Assembly: GCA_031177445.1 (NCBI GenBank)
Contig: JAPSGP010000005.1
Location: 1 to 24,680 of the forward strand
Reading direction: 5' to 3'
Source of the DNA: Acidimicrobiia bacterium
GTDB lineage: Bacteria > Actinomycetota > Acidimicrobiia > IMCC26256 > JACDBD01
DNA length: 24,680 bases
Positions 1 through 8,019 of the stretch are shown piece after piece (the stretch's first letter is position 1; each line of letters starts with the position of its first letter). A model generated the notes under the pieces. The model saw only the letters and a list, made by a program, of their open reading frames with translations, ran no database searches and was not told the origin of the DNA. The position numbers were made by a program, and so were the translations under genes.

Positions 1-524
1 CCACGGCCCCGCCCACCACTGCGCCGCCGGGCCCACCTCCAGCGCCGCCGGCACCGGCGACCCCTTTGACCCCGACTGCGCTGTGCATCGGCGATTCGGT
101 GATGCTCGGAGCGTCCACGTACTTCGGCACGCTCCCGATGTGCGCGGTCGTCGACGCGACGGTGAGCCGTCAGGTAGCGGAAGGCCCCGCGGCGGTACAG
201 GCCCATGCTCCCTACCCAAGCACCGTGATCATTCACCTCGGTACGAACGGCACCGCGAACGCAGCTGACCTCGACGCCATGCTGACCGCGCTGCAGGGCG
301 TCCCGAGGGTCGTGCTCGTCACCGCGCAGCTCAACGGCACGCGATCGTGGGAGGGGCAGGTCAACACCGAGATCGCTGCGGCCGCCCAGCGGTTCCCGAA
401 CGTGCGGGTCGCGGATTGGAAGGCGGCGTCCGAAGGGCACCCCGAATACTTCCGCGAGGACCTGTTCCATCCCACGATGGAAGGCGCGCAGGTCTACGTC
501 AACGTCATCGCCGCCGCGCTCTGA
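1..524 (+). CDS. Acyltransferase C-terminal SGNH domain (5' truncated by window edge)
   Basis: The reading frame is open from base 3, so this is the 3' end of a longer gene. The first ~20 visible residues are a Pro/Ala/Thr-rich linker, followed by an SGNH esterase-like domain: block I Gly-Asp-Ser (CIGDSVMLG), a Gly-Thr-Asn-Gly block III (HLGTNG) and the Asp-x-x-His block V (DLFHP) near the end. In OafA/acyltransferase-3 proteins a ten-helix membrane acyltransferase is joined by such a linker to a periplasmic SGNH domain that takes part in transferring acyl groups (often acetyl) to surface glycans. The membrane part would lie upstream and is not visible, so the fusion is inferred from the linker and from the close fit to that SGNH subtype. 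A TTG at 66 could be read as a start, but the open, linker-like sequence before it argues against that. It ends 6 bp before the stop of the convergent crotonase gene. Confidence 0.75.
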   Translation, partial: TAPPTTAPPGPPPAPPAPATPLTPTALCIGDSVMLGASTYFGTLPMCAVVDATVSRQVAEGPAAVQAHAPYPSTVIIHLGTNGTANAADLDAMLTALQGVPRVVLVTAQLNGTRSWEGQVNTEIAAAAQRFPNVRVADWKAASEGHPEYFREDLFHPTMEGAQVYVNVIAAAL

Positions 525-530
525 CCTGGC

Positions 531-1319
531 TCAGCTCCGGCTGCGTAGTCGCGCGACATACGCCGACGCGGTCGCTCGACTCTCGGCGTCTGCGAAGGCA
601 GTGGCGAGCAACGCGGAGTCGGCCTCGGCACCGCCGTCGGATGCCGGCACCGGCGGAGCGGCCGCGTCCACCTGTTGCTTGGTGGTGCGCAGGACGAGTG
701 CGGGCTTCGACGCCAGCTCGGCGGCGAGGGCGTCGGTCGCCCGCTCGAGCTCGTCGTCGGGCACGACCCGGTTGAGGAAGCGGATCGTGTGCGCCTCCTC
801 TGCGGAGAACGAGCGCCCCGTGAGGACGAGCTCCTTGGTGAGCGCCGGCCCCAGCTCGCGTACGAGGCGCGGCACACCGGTCCAGAACAGCGGGATGCCG
901 AGGTCGACCTCGGGGATGCGGAACGTGGCGTCGCCGGACGCGACGCGCAGATCACAGGCCGAGGCCAGCACGACTGCACCGCCGACGCAGTGCCCATGGA
1001 TCGACGCGATGGTGATCGCCCGCATCGCCCCGATCGCCTCGGCCATCGCGCGCCCCACGACGGTCGAGCGCTCCGGAGGGCCCAGCTCGCCCCAGGACGG
1101 GTCGGCGAGGTCGAAGCCGGCAGAGAAGGCTCGGCCGGCGCCGGCAACGACCACCACCTTGACGGCCGCCTGCGCGTCGAACCACGCCGCTGCGAGCGCG
1201 AGCTCCTCGAGCGCCGTCCGGTTCAGCGCGTTCAGCTTCTCGGGTCGCGCGAGCGTGATGCGCCCGATCGGGCCGTCGAGCTGCAGCCGGAGTGCGGTCG
1301 TGTTCGGAATCGCCGCCAA
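531..1319 (-). CDS. Enoyl-CoA hydratase/isomerase (crotonase) family protein
   Basis: 262 residues, the usual length of a monofunctional crotonase. The CoA/oxyanion-hole segments are clear: AFSAGFDL at 64-71 and HGHCVGGAV at 108-116, followed by CDLRVA. The second catalytic glutamate (rat crotonase Glu164, in the PExxLG motif) is present as Glu137. The first (Glu144, five positions after the oxyanion Gly-Gly start) is replaced by Val117. Family members with one glutamate often carry out isomerisation, retro-aldol or specialised hydration, so the reaction on the acyl-CoA substrate cannot be fixed. The start is TTG at 1319; no ATG or GTG lies close by and no Shine-Dalgarno is visible, so the start is uncertain by a few residues. 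It lies 83 bp downstream of a membrane protein on the same strand and may be co-transcribed. A perfect 16-bp palindrome sits 14 bp upstream of the start. Confidence 0.85.
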   Translation of the reverse strand: MAAIPNTTALRLQLDGPIGRITLARPEKLNALNRTALEELALAAAWFDAQAAVKVVVVAGAGRAFSAGFDLADPSWGELGPPERSTVVGRAMAEAIGAMRAITIASIHGHCVGGAVVLASACDLRVASGDATFRIPEVDLGIPLFWTGVPRLVRELGPALTKELVLTGRSFSAEEAHTIRFLNRVVPDDELERATDALAAELASKPALVLRTTKQQVDAAAPPVPASDGGAEADSALLATAFADAESRATASAYVARLRSRS

Positions 1320-1332
1320 GCGTGGGCAGTCT

Positions 1333-1348
1333 GTCGCGTCGACGCGAC
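1333..1348. promoter_or_regulatory. Perfect 16-bp palindrome upstream of the crotonase gene
   Basis: GTCGCGTCGACGCGAC equals its own reverse complement over all 16 bases. It lies in the 83-bp gap between two minus-strand genes, 14 bp before the TTG start of the crotonase. Its position suits a repressor operator. A perfect palindrome of this length could also occur by chance in GC-rich DNA, and no cognate regulator is adjacent. Confidence 0.35.
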
Positions 1349-1402
1349 TGCGTGCCCGCGTTCAAGCGCGATTGGGCTCCGAAGCGCCGCAGGCCCCGAG
1401 GC

Positions 1403-3370
1403 CTACGACCCAGGCTCGGTGCCGGTGATGTTCGGGCACGGTCGTGGTCGCGAACCGTCAGGTCGTGCCGCGAGCACTTGTTCGCGCACCGCCGCTACCT
1501 GCTCGCGCCCGAGGCGCTCGCGCAACGCCCGTGCGTACGGTCGCAGATCGAAGAACGACAGCCGGCGGTTCGGGCTCACGCGCGGCTTCTGGTCGAGGAC
1601 CATGGCGTAGGCATCCTCGAGCGCCCTCGCTCGATCCGGGTACCCGGCCCGGTCGATCATGACGCCCGCGAAGCCGACCGCGGCCAGCCGCTCGAGCATC
1701 TCCTCGGGCTCGAGGCGCACGACCTGCTCCTGCCACTCGGTCTCGCGACCACGCATGCCGCCCCAGCTCCACTGCAGCAAGTCGCCGTGCACGTACCCGC
1801 GCGCCTGGTCGTACGGTCCGGTCCCGCAAATGAACCCGGCTTCAGGGAAGTACACGTACGGGAGCTGGAACACCGATGCTCCCGGCCAGAGCGCGGACTC
1901 GATCGAGCCGATGAAGGCCTCGTCGCTGTCCCAGTCGCGCTCGATGGAGTCGTAGTCGGGGACGTTCGAGTCGGTCGTCTGATCGAAGATGCCGGCCGCC
2001 AGCACGGCCAGGCACACCACCGCCCCGAGGACGGCTCGCCCCTGCCAGCGGGGAAGTCGCGGACACAGCCAATCCAGTGCGAACGCGACCGCGATCAACC
2101 CGAAGAAGCCGATGAAGATCGACAACCGGTTCCACGACCGGATCTGGCTGAGACCGACGCCCGCAAAGAGCAGCGAGAAGCCGCTGACGGTGCCGCACAC
2201 GATGACGATCAGCGTCAGCAGGCCGAGCCGTTGGAGCACCTCGGCCTGCGAGCCGAGCGGCGTCGGCGGGCTGCGATCGGCGACGTCGGTCCGTCGCCGC
2301 AGGAGGACGATCAAGGCGTAGCCGAGCAGGCCCACGAAACCGAGCCCGGCGATCACACCGAGCTGTTGGCCGCGCTCGGAGGGAACGTTGGTGAAGCGCA
2401 CGCTCTTCTCTTGGAGGTCGGCGAGCGGCCCGATGCGGTGGTCGTCGATCGGCAACAGCAGCTGTGAGACCTTGAGCCCGTTCACCTCGGTCTCGGAGAC
2501 CCCGCGTTTGCCGACGACCTCGTTGCGGCCGTGCTCGGCCCAATACACGAGCGATGGGGCCAGGTTGGCGCCGAAGACGAGCAGGATGGCCACGACCACG
2601 ACCGCGCCCGACGCGATGGCGCGCCAGTCGCGTCGAGCGGCGGCGTAGAGCGCGACCGCCAAGGTGAGCAGCACCACGGTGAACAGCGCGTAGTACGGGC
2701 CGGTCGAGGCGAGCCCGGCGCACGCGAGCAGGACCGCGAGCGCTTCGCTTGTTCGGAACGAGAACCGCCAATCGCGCGCGGTGCCGGCGATGAACGGCGG
2801 GTCGTCCGACAACACCCACAGCATGATCAGGACCGCGATCGGCACCATGAAGTAGCCGGAGAGCAGCAGGTTCGCGGTACCGCGGGCGAAGTGGTAGGGC
2901 AGGAAGCTGTAGAGCAGCGCGACCACGACGGCGACCAGCCGCGACACCCCGAGGCGTCGCAGCACGAACCAGCTCGCAAGCGACACCCCGACGAACGTCA
3001 GCAGGAAGTAGACGTTGATCGTGAGCATCACATCCCGAAGCACCGCGCCGAGGACGCGGAGCAGGAGGAACTGGAAGCTCTCGGTCGTCTCCGGGTAGTC
3101 GGCCAGATGCTGCTCGAACGGTGCGCCGAGGCTCGTGTTCACGAGGTACGAGCCGTGCTGGAGGAGGCCCTTCACGACCATGACGTAGTAGGGCGCGTCG
3201 GGCGCGTAGGTCAGCGGCGGTCGGTTGACCTCGTCGTAGACGAAGGGCACCCGCAGGTCCGCCTCCCACAGGCGCAGCGTGACCACGAGCAGCCCGACCG
3301 TTGCGCCGACGAGCGCAGTGATGTCGATCAGCGTCGTGCGCAGCCCGGGGCGCGCAGCGGTCCTGGTCAC
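1403..3370 (-). CDS. Polytopic membrane protein, GT-C glycosyltransferase-like
   Basis: About 655 residues from a GTG at 3370. A first hydrophobic helix is followed by a long outward loop with acidic residues (FVYDEVN, DAPYYVMV) and a motif like LGAPFEQHLADYP, then many hydrophobic segments (for example LVAVVVALLYSFLPYHFARG) and a ~170-residue, less hydrophobic C-terminal domain. This layout, with an acidic first loop, many helices and a C-terminal exported domain, is that of GT-C lipid-linked sugar transferases and YfhO-like proteins. The donor and acceptor are unknown and catalysis is not shown. The frame extends back to 3463, inside the divergent aldehyde dehydrogenase. GTG 3370 is preferred because a TANNNT hexamer (TACGAT, 3386-3381 on the minus strand) lies 10 nt before it and the region upstream of it is not hydrophobic. 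The crotonase gene follows 83 bp downstream. Confidence 0.7.
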   Translation of the reverse strand: MTRTAARPGLRTTLIDITALVGATVGLLVVTLRLWEADLRVPFVYDEVNRPPLTYAPDAPYYVMVVKGLLQHGSYLVNTSLGAPFEQHLADYPETTESFQFLLLRVLGAVLRDVMLTINVYFLLTFVGVSLASWFVLRRLGVSRLVAVVVALLYSFLPYHFARGTANLLLSGYFMVPIAVLIMLWVLSDDPPFIAGTARDWRFSFRTSEALAVLLACAGLASTGPYYALFTVVLLTLAVALYAAARRDWRAIASGAVVVVAILLVFGANLAPSLVYWAEHGRNEVVGKRGVSETEVNGLKVSQLLLPIDDHRIGPLADLQEKSVRFTNVPSERGQQLGVIAGLGFVGLLGYALIVLLRRRTDVADRSPPTPLGSQAEVLQRLGLLTLIVIVCGTVSGFSLLFAGVGLSQIRSWNRLSIFIGFFGLIAVAFALDWLCPRLPRWQGRAVLGAVVCLAVLAAGIFDQTTDSNVPDYDSIERDWDSDEAFIGSIESALWPGASVFQLPYVYFPEAGFICGTGPYDQARGYVHGDLLQWSWGGMRGRETEWQEQVVRLEPEEMLERLAAVGFAGVMIDRAGYPDRARALEDAYAMVLDQKPRVSPNRRLSFFDLRPYARALRERLGREQVAAVREQVLAARPDGSRPRPCPNITGTEPGS

Positions 3371-3380
3371 GGGGGGCCTG

Positions 3381-3394
3381 ATCGTAGTTAGAGT
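3381..3394. promoter_or_regulatory. Divergent pair of -10 elements between membrane protein and ALDH genes
   Basis: On the minus strand TACGAT (3386-3381) stands 10 nt before the GTG start at 3370. On the plus strand TAGAGT (3389-3394) stands 23 nt before the ATG at 3418. Both fit the actinobacterial TANNNT consensus. The two hexamers are 2 bp apart, so the promoters overlap and polymerases would compete. Confidence 0.45.
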
Positions 3395-3404
3395 GACCAG
3401 CGGC

Positions 3405-3413
3405 GAAGGGGGA
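3405..3413 (+). promoter_or_regulatory. Strong Shine-Dalgarno for the aldehyde dehydrogenase
   Basis: GAAGGGGGA lies 4-6 nt before ATG 3418 and fixes that start. It is one of only a few good Shine-Dalgarno sequences in the window. Confidence 0.6.
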
Positions 3414-3417
3414 CACC

Positions 3418-4836
3418 ATGCAGGACCGCGGCAAGCTCTACATCGACGGGGCCTGGGTGGCACCCGCCGGCACCGGCACCATCGATGTCGTCAACGCCAC
3501 CACCGAGCAGGTGATGGGACGGGTGCCCGAGGGCACCGCCACCGACGTCGACGCTGCGGTCGCCGCCGCCAAGGGCGCCTTCGCCGAGTGGAGCGCCACG
3601 CCGGTGGAGGAGCGGGCGAAGTACCTGCAGCGCCTCCAGGAGGGACTCAACGCCCGCATGCAGGACATCGCAGAGACCGTCACCGGGGAAGTCGGCATGC
3701 CCCTCGGCCTCTCGCAGGTGATCCAAGCCGGGCTCCCGGCAATGGTGATGGGCTCCTACGTCGACATCGCCAACCAGTTCCCGTTCGAGGAGACGATCGG
3801 CAACTCGATGGTCGTGCGCGAGCCGTTGGGGGTGGTCGGCTGCATCACACCCTGGAACTACCCGTTGCACCAGGTCGTGTGCAAGGTCGCGCCCGCGCTC
3901 GCCGCCGGCTGCACGGTCGTGCTGAAGCCGAGCGAGGTGGCGCCACTGAGCGCCTTCGTCCTCACCGACGTCGTCGACGACGTCGGCCTGCCGGCGGGCG
4001 TGTTCAACCTCGTCACCGGGTACGGACCGGTGGTCGGCGAGGCGATCGCATCCCACCCCGACGTCGACATGGTGTCGTTCACGGGTTCGACGCGCGCGGG
4101 CAAGCGGGTCGCCGAGCTGGCGGCACAGACCGTCAAGAAGGTGGCACTCGAACTGGGCGGGAAGTCGCCGTTCGTCATCCTCGAGGACGCACCCGTCGAC
4201 GAAGCGGTGAAGGCAGGCATCAGCAGCTGCTTCCTGAACGGTGGGCAGACGTGCATCGCGTGGACGCGGATGCTCGCACCCCGCAGCCGCTACGACGAGA
4301 TCGTCGCCAAGGCCAAGGAGATCGCCGAGACGTTCACCGTCGGCGATCCGACCGACGCCGACACGCGCCTCGGCCCGCTCATCTCCGACACCCAGCGCGA
4401 GCGGGTGCGCTCCTACATCAACACGGGAATCCAAGAGGGCGCGCGGGTCGTGACCGGTGGTCCCGAACAGCCCGACGGGCTCGAGCGGGGCTATTTCGTC
4501 AAGCCCACCGTGTTCGCCGAGGTGCGCAACGACATGACGATCGCGCAGGAAGAGATCTTCGGGCCCGTGCTCGCGATCATTCCCTACGACGACGAGGACG
4601 AGGCGGTGCGCATCGCCAACGACACGATCTACGGGCTCCACGCGGGCGTCTTCGGCGGCGACAAGGAGCACGCGACCGAGGTGGCGCGGCGCATCCGGGC
4701 CGGGCAGGTCGACATCAACGGACAGAACTTCAACCCGCTGGCGCCCTTCGGCGGCTACAAGCAGTCCGGTTACGGGCGCGAGCTCGGGAAGTTCGGCCTC
4801 GAGGAGTACCTGGAGACGAAGTCGCTCCAGCTCTGA
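3418..4836 (+). CDS. NAD(P)-dependent aldehyde dehydrogenase
   Basis: 472 residues, full length for the ALDH superfamily, which oxidises aldehydes to carboxylates in the cytosol with NAD or NADP. Key residues are all present: TPWN with Asn147 (oxyanion), Lys170 in VLKPSE (cofactor), FTGSTRAG at 221-228 (Rossmann turn), the general base Glu245 in LELGGKSP, the nucleophile Cys279 in GGQTCIA, and Glu379 in EEIFGP. It looks fully active. The substrate is not evident; relatives in actinomycetes act on medium-chain, aromatic or sterol side-chain aldehydes. ATG 3418 follows a strong Shine-Dalgarno. A 10-bp-stem hairpin 6 bp after the stop separates it from the P450 gene 136 bp downstream, so the two may be separate units, though related catabolic roles are plausible. 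Confidence 0.95.
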   Translation: MQDRGKLYIDGAWVAPAGTGTIDVVNATTEQVMGRVPEGTATDVDAAVAAAKGAFAEWSATPVEERAKYLQRLQEGLNARMQDIAETVTGEVGMPLGLSQVIQAGLPAMVMGSYVDIANQFPFEETIGNSMVVREPLGVVGCITPWNYPLHQVVCKVAPALAAGCTVVLKPSEVAPLSAFVLTDVVDDVGLPAGVFNLVTGYGPVVGEAIASHPDVDMVSFTGSTRAGKRVAELAAQTVKKVALELGGKSPFVILEDAPVDEAVKAGISSCFLNGGQTCIAWTRMLAPRSRYDEIVAKAKEIAETFTVGDPTDADTRLGPLISDTQRERVRSYINTGIQEGARVVTGGPEQPDGLERGYFVKPTVFAEVRNDMTIAQEEIFGPVLAIIPYDDEDEAVRIANDTIYGLHAGVFGGDKEHATEVARRIRAGQVDINGQNFNPLAPFGGYKQSGYGRELGKFGLEEYLETKSLQL

Positions 4837-4842
4837 TCCCCC

Positions 4843-4871
4843 ACGGCGGCGGTCGGCAAAGCCGCCGCCGT
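4843..4871 (+). terminator. Terminator-like hairpin after aldehyde dehydrogenase
   Basis: ACGGCGGCGG (4843-4852) pairs perfectly with CCGCCGCCGT (4862-4871) around a 9-nt loop, starting 6 bp after the ALDH stop codon. No U-tract follows. Strong GC stems without a U-tract are common at actinobacterial gene ends. Confidence 0.6.
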
Positions 4872-4929
4872 CGTCTGGTAGCCGGCTCGCTTCCGCTCAC
4901 CGAAGCCGGTCCCTGGTCGACGCGCCGGA

Positions 4930-4949
4930 ACCTGACTACCGTGTCAGGT
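4930..4949. promoter_or_regulatory. Inverted-repeat operator over the P450 promoter
   Basis: ACCTGAC (4930-4936) and GTCAGGT (4943-4949) form a perfect 7-bp inverted repeat around a 6-bp centre, TACCGT, which itself fits the -10 consensus TANNNT. A repressor bound here would cover the -10 of the P450 gene starting at 4973. The regulator is unknown; the arms do not match the KstR motif found at 18937-18950. Confidence 0.5.
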
Positions 4950-4972
4950 ATCGGCGAGGACGGGGGACGCGC

Positions 4973-6175
4973 GTGACGAGTCAGCCGGTGACCCAGCCCG
5001 AGTTCGAGTACGAGGTCGACTTCGAGACCGGCCAGCCGTACCCGATCTGGGAGCAGGCGCGGCGAGAGTGCCCGGTCTTCCCGACCCGGCCGCAGTACGG
5101 GTACGACGATCGTCCGGGCTATCAGGTCACCCGTTTCGAGGATGCCGAGCGGGTACTGCGGGACTGGCAGACGTTCTCGTCGTCGATCAACGCGGTCCAC
5201 ATCGGCCAGTACATGGGTGAGCTGATCCTGGCCATGGACGGCGCCGAGCACCGTGCGTACCGGGGGCTGGTCGCGCACGCGTTCCGAGCCTCCGCGCTCC
5301 AGCGGTGGGACGCCGAGCTCATCCGCCCGGCGATCGATCGCCTGCTCGACGCCGTCGCCCCGGCCGGCCGCGCCGACCTCGTCCGCGACGTCACCTCCCG
5401 CTACCCGGTCGCAGTGATCTGCGGCATCGTCGGTGTGCCACTGGAGGACAGTGCCCAGTTCCATCAATGGGCCGAGGAGATCAACACCGGGCCGCTCGAC
5501 CCGCCCCGAGGCATGGCGGCCTCGCGGGCCATGCGGGAGTACCTCGAGCCCATCGTCGACGACCGGCGCCGGGTCCCACGCGATGACCTCATCAGCGATC
5601 TGGTGACCGCCGAGATCGACGGCCAGAAGCTGACCGACGAGAAGATCTACGGCTTCCTGCGCCTGCTCCTTCCTGCGGGCGCAGAGACGACGTTCCGGGT
5701 CATGGGCAACGCGCTGGTCGCACTCCTCACGCATCCCGACGCCATGGCGCGCGTCGTCGCCGATCGGGAGCTGCTCGCCAACGTGATCGAGGAGACCCTG
5801 CGCTGGGAGACGTCGGTGACCCAGGTCAGCCGGGTCGCGGTGACCGACACCGAAGTTGCCGGTTGCCCGGTGGCGGCGGGCTCACCGGTGAACGTGATCA
5901 CCGGGTCGGCCGACCGCGACGAGTCACGGTTCGAGCACGCCGACGAGTGGGACCTCGAGCGGCCGCCGCAACACCACCTGGCCTTCGGCACCGGCCCGCA
6001 CCAGTGCCTCGGCATGCACCTGGCCCGGCTCGAGCTGCGGGTCGGCCTCGACGCCATCCTCGAGCGGCTGCCGAACCTCCGCTTCGACCCGGCCGCGCCG
6101 TCGCCCGTCATCCAGGGCGCGGCGTTCCGGGGGCCGGACGCGATCCCGGTGCTGTTCGACCCGAGTCAGCCCTGA
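4973..6175 (+). CDS. Cytochrome P450 monooxygenase
   Basis: 400 residues, the normal length of a soluble bacterial P450 fed by a separate ferredoxin and reductase. The diagnostic motifs are seen: I-helix PAGAETT (oxygen activation, acid-Thr pair), the K-helix ExxR in EETLRWE, and the haem-binding loop FGTGPHQCLG with the proximal cysteine, followed by the usual L-helix. No membrane anchor or fused redox domain is present, and no ferredoxin gene lies nearby, so partners must be encoded elsewhere. The family cannot be assigned by eye; actinomycete relatives hydroxylate sterols, terpenes, fatty acids and xenobiotics. The GTG start at 4973 follows a purine-rich GAGGACGGGGGA, a plausible Shine-Dalgarno. 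An inverted repeat covers the predicted -10, implying repressor control. It ends tail-to-tail, 23 bp from the convergent membrane protein gene. Confidence 0.95.
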   Translation: MTSQPVTQPEFEYEVDFETGQPYPIWEQARRECPVFPTRPQYGYDDRPGYQVTRFEDAERVLRDWQTFSSSINAVHIGQYMGELILAMDGAEHRAYRGLVAHAFRASALQRWDAELIRPAIDRLLDAVAPAGRADLVRDVTSRYPVAVICGIVGVPLEDSAQFHQWAEEINTGPLDPPRGMAASRAMREYLEPIVDDRRRVPRDDLISDLVTAEIDGQKLTDEKIYGFLRLLLPAGAETTFRVMGNALVALLTHPDAMARVVADRELLANVIEETLRWETSVTQVSRVAVTDTEVAGCPVAAGSPVNVITGSADRDESRFEHADEWDLERPPQHHLAFGTGPHQCLGMHLARLELRVGLDAILERLPNLRFDPAAPSPVIQGAAFRGPDAIPVLFDPSQP

Positions 6176-6198
6176 TCGCCGAGACAACGCGCACCCGC

Positions 6199-7962
6199 TC
6201 AATCGCGCGGCCGGAACTCGCGCACCAGCAGGGTGAGAGGCGTGGCGACGCGGAGCGCGGCGTAGCGGTCGAGGAGCGCGCGCACATCAGGATCGCTTGC
6301 GATCGCTTCTCGGGCGGCGTCGAAGGAATCGAGCGCACCCACCTCGTCGAGCTCGGCCTCGAGCCGCTCGCGTTCGGCCCGCTCTGCGGACGTGAGCGGA
6401 TCGACCGTCGCCACCTTCCGGAAGCGGTCGGGCGGCGGCGACGGATCGCCGGCGACGAGGCGGAGCTCGGCAACCGCGCGCTCCGGTTGGGCGCGCCGAG
6501 GCCCGAAGCGGTTGTCGAGCTGCTCGTCCACCACCACGTCGACGCCCGCGCGGTCGAGCGCGAGCACGATCACCTCGGGGCCGACGTTGCCTTCACCCAC
6601 CACGACCTCGGGTACGACCGCCTCCGACGTGACGAGCACGGGGCCGTCGTGCTCGTCGAGCAGCGTGACCGCCTCGTCGGCGAGCTCGACGAGGGCGTCG
6701 TGGGTGCGGCCGCGGTCGGGGTCGTCACCCACGGCGTCGGCGACGTTGAGGCCGGTGACTACCACGAGCCCGAGAGCCAGCATCGGGAGCACGACGGGCG
6801 TGATGCGTTCGCGGACGGGTGCGGCGAGGGCGCGGTACCCGCACCACCCCGCGGCAAGCCAGCATCCGAGCCCTACGACGCCGGTCCACTCGAGTCCCCA
6901 GTTGAACAGCTCGCCCACCAGACGAGAGAAGCCGGCGATCGCCGCGACCACGAGGACCAGCACGGTGAGCGCGAGCGTCGCCGACTCGTCCTTCCGCCAC
7001 CAAGCGACCGCCAAGCCCGCGACCAGCGTCAAGACGCCGAACGGGACGAGCGGGGCGGCCTCCACGTCGACGGAGATCGTGAACGGCGCCAACGGGATGT
7101 CGCCCCGGAGCCACGGGGCGTCGGCACCGAACTGGAGCGCCACCGCCGAATAGGCGTCGCCCAGGCCGAGCGTCTCGTTCGGCTCCCGGAAGAAGGTCCA
7201 CATCTCGCGCAGGTTCCCGGGGTCCTCGCGCAGCTGGTCGACGAGCGGCGGAACCCAGAGCACCGCCAGCACCGCGCCGCTGACGAGCACCGCCCCCAGC
7301 AACGGGCGGAGCTGCGCCCGGTTGCGCACGACCACTGCGACCACCGCCCACATGAACAGCGCCACCGCCGCCAGTGCCATCGCGGCATACGCCTGTGCGA
7401 CCAGCGTCATCACCCCGGCGGCCAGCGGCAGCGTCCACGGATGGTCGGCAGCAGCGTCGAACGCGAGGAACAGAAGGAACGCCAGCGGCAGGATCAGGAT
7501 GTGGGGCTCCCACGGGTCGGCAATGCGGTCGGCGCCGAGCGCGTGCACGAGCACGCTGACGAGGGCCATGCTCCACAGGACGAGAACGGCGCCGCCGCGG
7601 CGCCAGGCAACCACCGCGATGCCGGCGATGGCGAGGGCGTTGAGCGCGAGCGCACCTACCTGGAGTGCGGCGAAGTCGGAGCCGAGCAGCCGGTACGGCA
7701 CCGTGAGCACGTAGAACAGAAGGGGACCGGGCTGGTTCCATCCAAAGCGCTGGTACGAACCCACGAGCGGCGTGTCGCGCGACCCGACGTCGCGCACGCG
7801 CAGCTCGACGAGGGCATCGTCCCCGTGCATGGCGAACTCGCCTCGCAGGAGTACGACCACGAGGCCCACGACGAGCGGGAGGACGGCCACGGCCACCCCG
7901 CCGATCACCACCCAGCGCCGCAGGTTCATTCGCTCGGCGAACGCGGTCGACGCCGTCTGCAC
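6199..7962 (-). CDS. GT-C-like polytopic membrane protein
   Basis: 587 residues from GTG 7962; ATG 7929 (MNLRRW) is an equally good start, just before the first helix. An N-terminal helix leads to an acidic outer loop (HGDDALVELRVRDV, then a GWNQPGPLLFY motif), then about ten hydrophobic segments up to roughly residue 410. A ~170-residue soluble C-terminal tail is rich in Asp, Glu, Val and Arg. The acidic first loop plus many helices resembles GT-C/ArnT-like transferases that use polyprenyl-phosphate sugars outside the membrane; the substrate is unknown. It is the last gene of a minus-strand unit, 57 bp after a spermidine-synthase-like membrane protein, and so is probably co-transcribed with it. 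Confidence 0.65.
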   Translation of the reverse strand: MQTASTAFAERMNLRRWVVIGGVAVAVLPLVVGLVVVLLRGEFAMHGDDALVELRVRDVGSRDTPLVGSYQRFGWNQPGPLLFYVLTVPYRLLGSDFAALQVGALALNALAIAGIAVVAWRRGGAVLVLWSMALVSVLVHALGADRIADPWEPHILILPLAFLLFLAFDAAADHPWTLPLAAGVMTLVAQAYAAMALAAVALFMWAVVAVVVRNRAQLRPLLGAVLVSGAVLAVLWVPPLVDQLREDPGNLREMWTFFREPNETLGLGDAYSAVALQFGADAPWLRGDIPLAPFTISVDVEAAPLVPFGVLTLVAGLAVAWWRKDESATLALTVLVLVVAAIAGFSRLVGELFNWGLEWTGVVGLGCWLAAGWCGYRALAAPVRERITPVVLPMLALGLVVVTGLNVADAVGDDPDRGRTHDALVELADEAVTLLDEHDGPVLVTSEAVVPEVVVGEGNVGPEVIVLALDRAGVDVVVDEQLDNRFGPRRAQPERAVAELRLVAGDPSPPPDRFRKVATVDPLTSAERAERERLEAELDEVGALDSFDAAREAIASDPDVRALLDRYAALRVATPLTLLVREFRPRD

Positions 7963-8019
7963 CCGTAGCTTCTATCGCAGCCGTCGGGATGACGTCAGCT
8001 CGCGCGTTTGGCCACCGAG

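Noticed and set aside
675..2467. Long plus-strand open frames opposite the crotonase and membrane protein genes
   Set aside because: They are Arg/Ala/Gly-rich frames without domains, antisense to genes with clear motifs; GC-rich DNA routinely leaves such frames open.
4922..4949. Second KstR box at the P450 promoter (GGAACCTGAC)
   Set aside because: The AAC half is present but the GTT half and both flanking bases fail; the symmetric element there is a different repeat.
3279..4976. 565-codon plus-strand frame overlapping the aldehyde dehydrogenase
   Set aside because: Its translation is low-complexity Arg/Gly/His, while the ALDH frame has every family motif and a Shine-Dalgarno.
5863..7968. 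701-codon plus-strand frame across the P450 3' end and the GT-C-like gene
   Set aside because: Charged, repetitive composition with no domain; antisense to a hydrophobic protein, which gives exactly this pattern.
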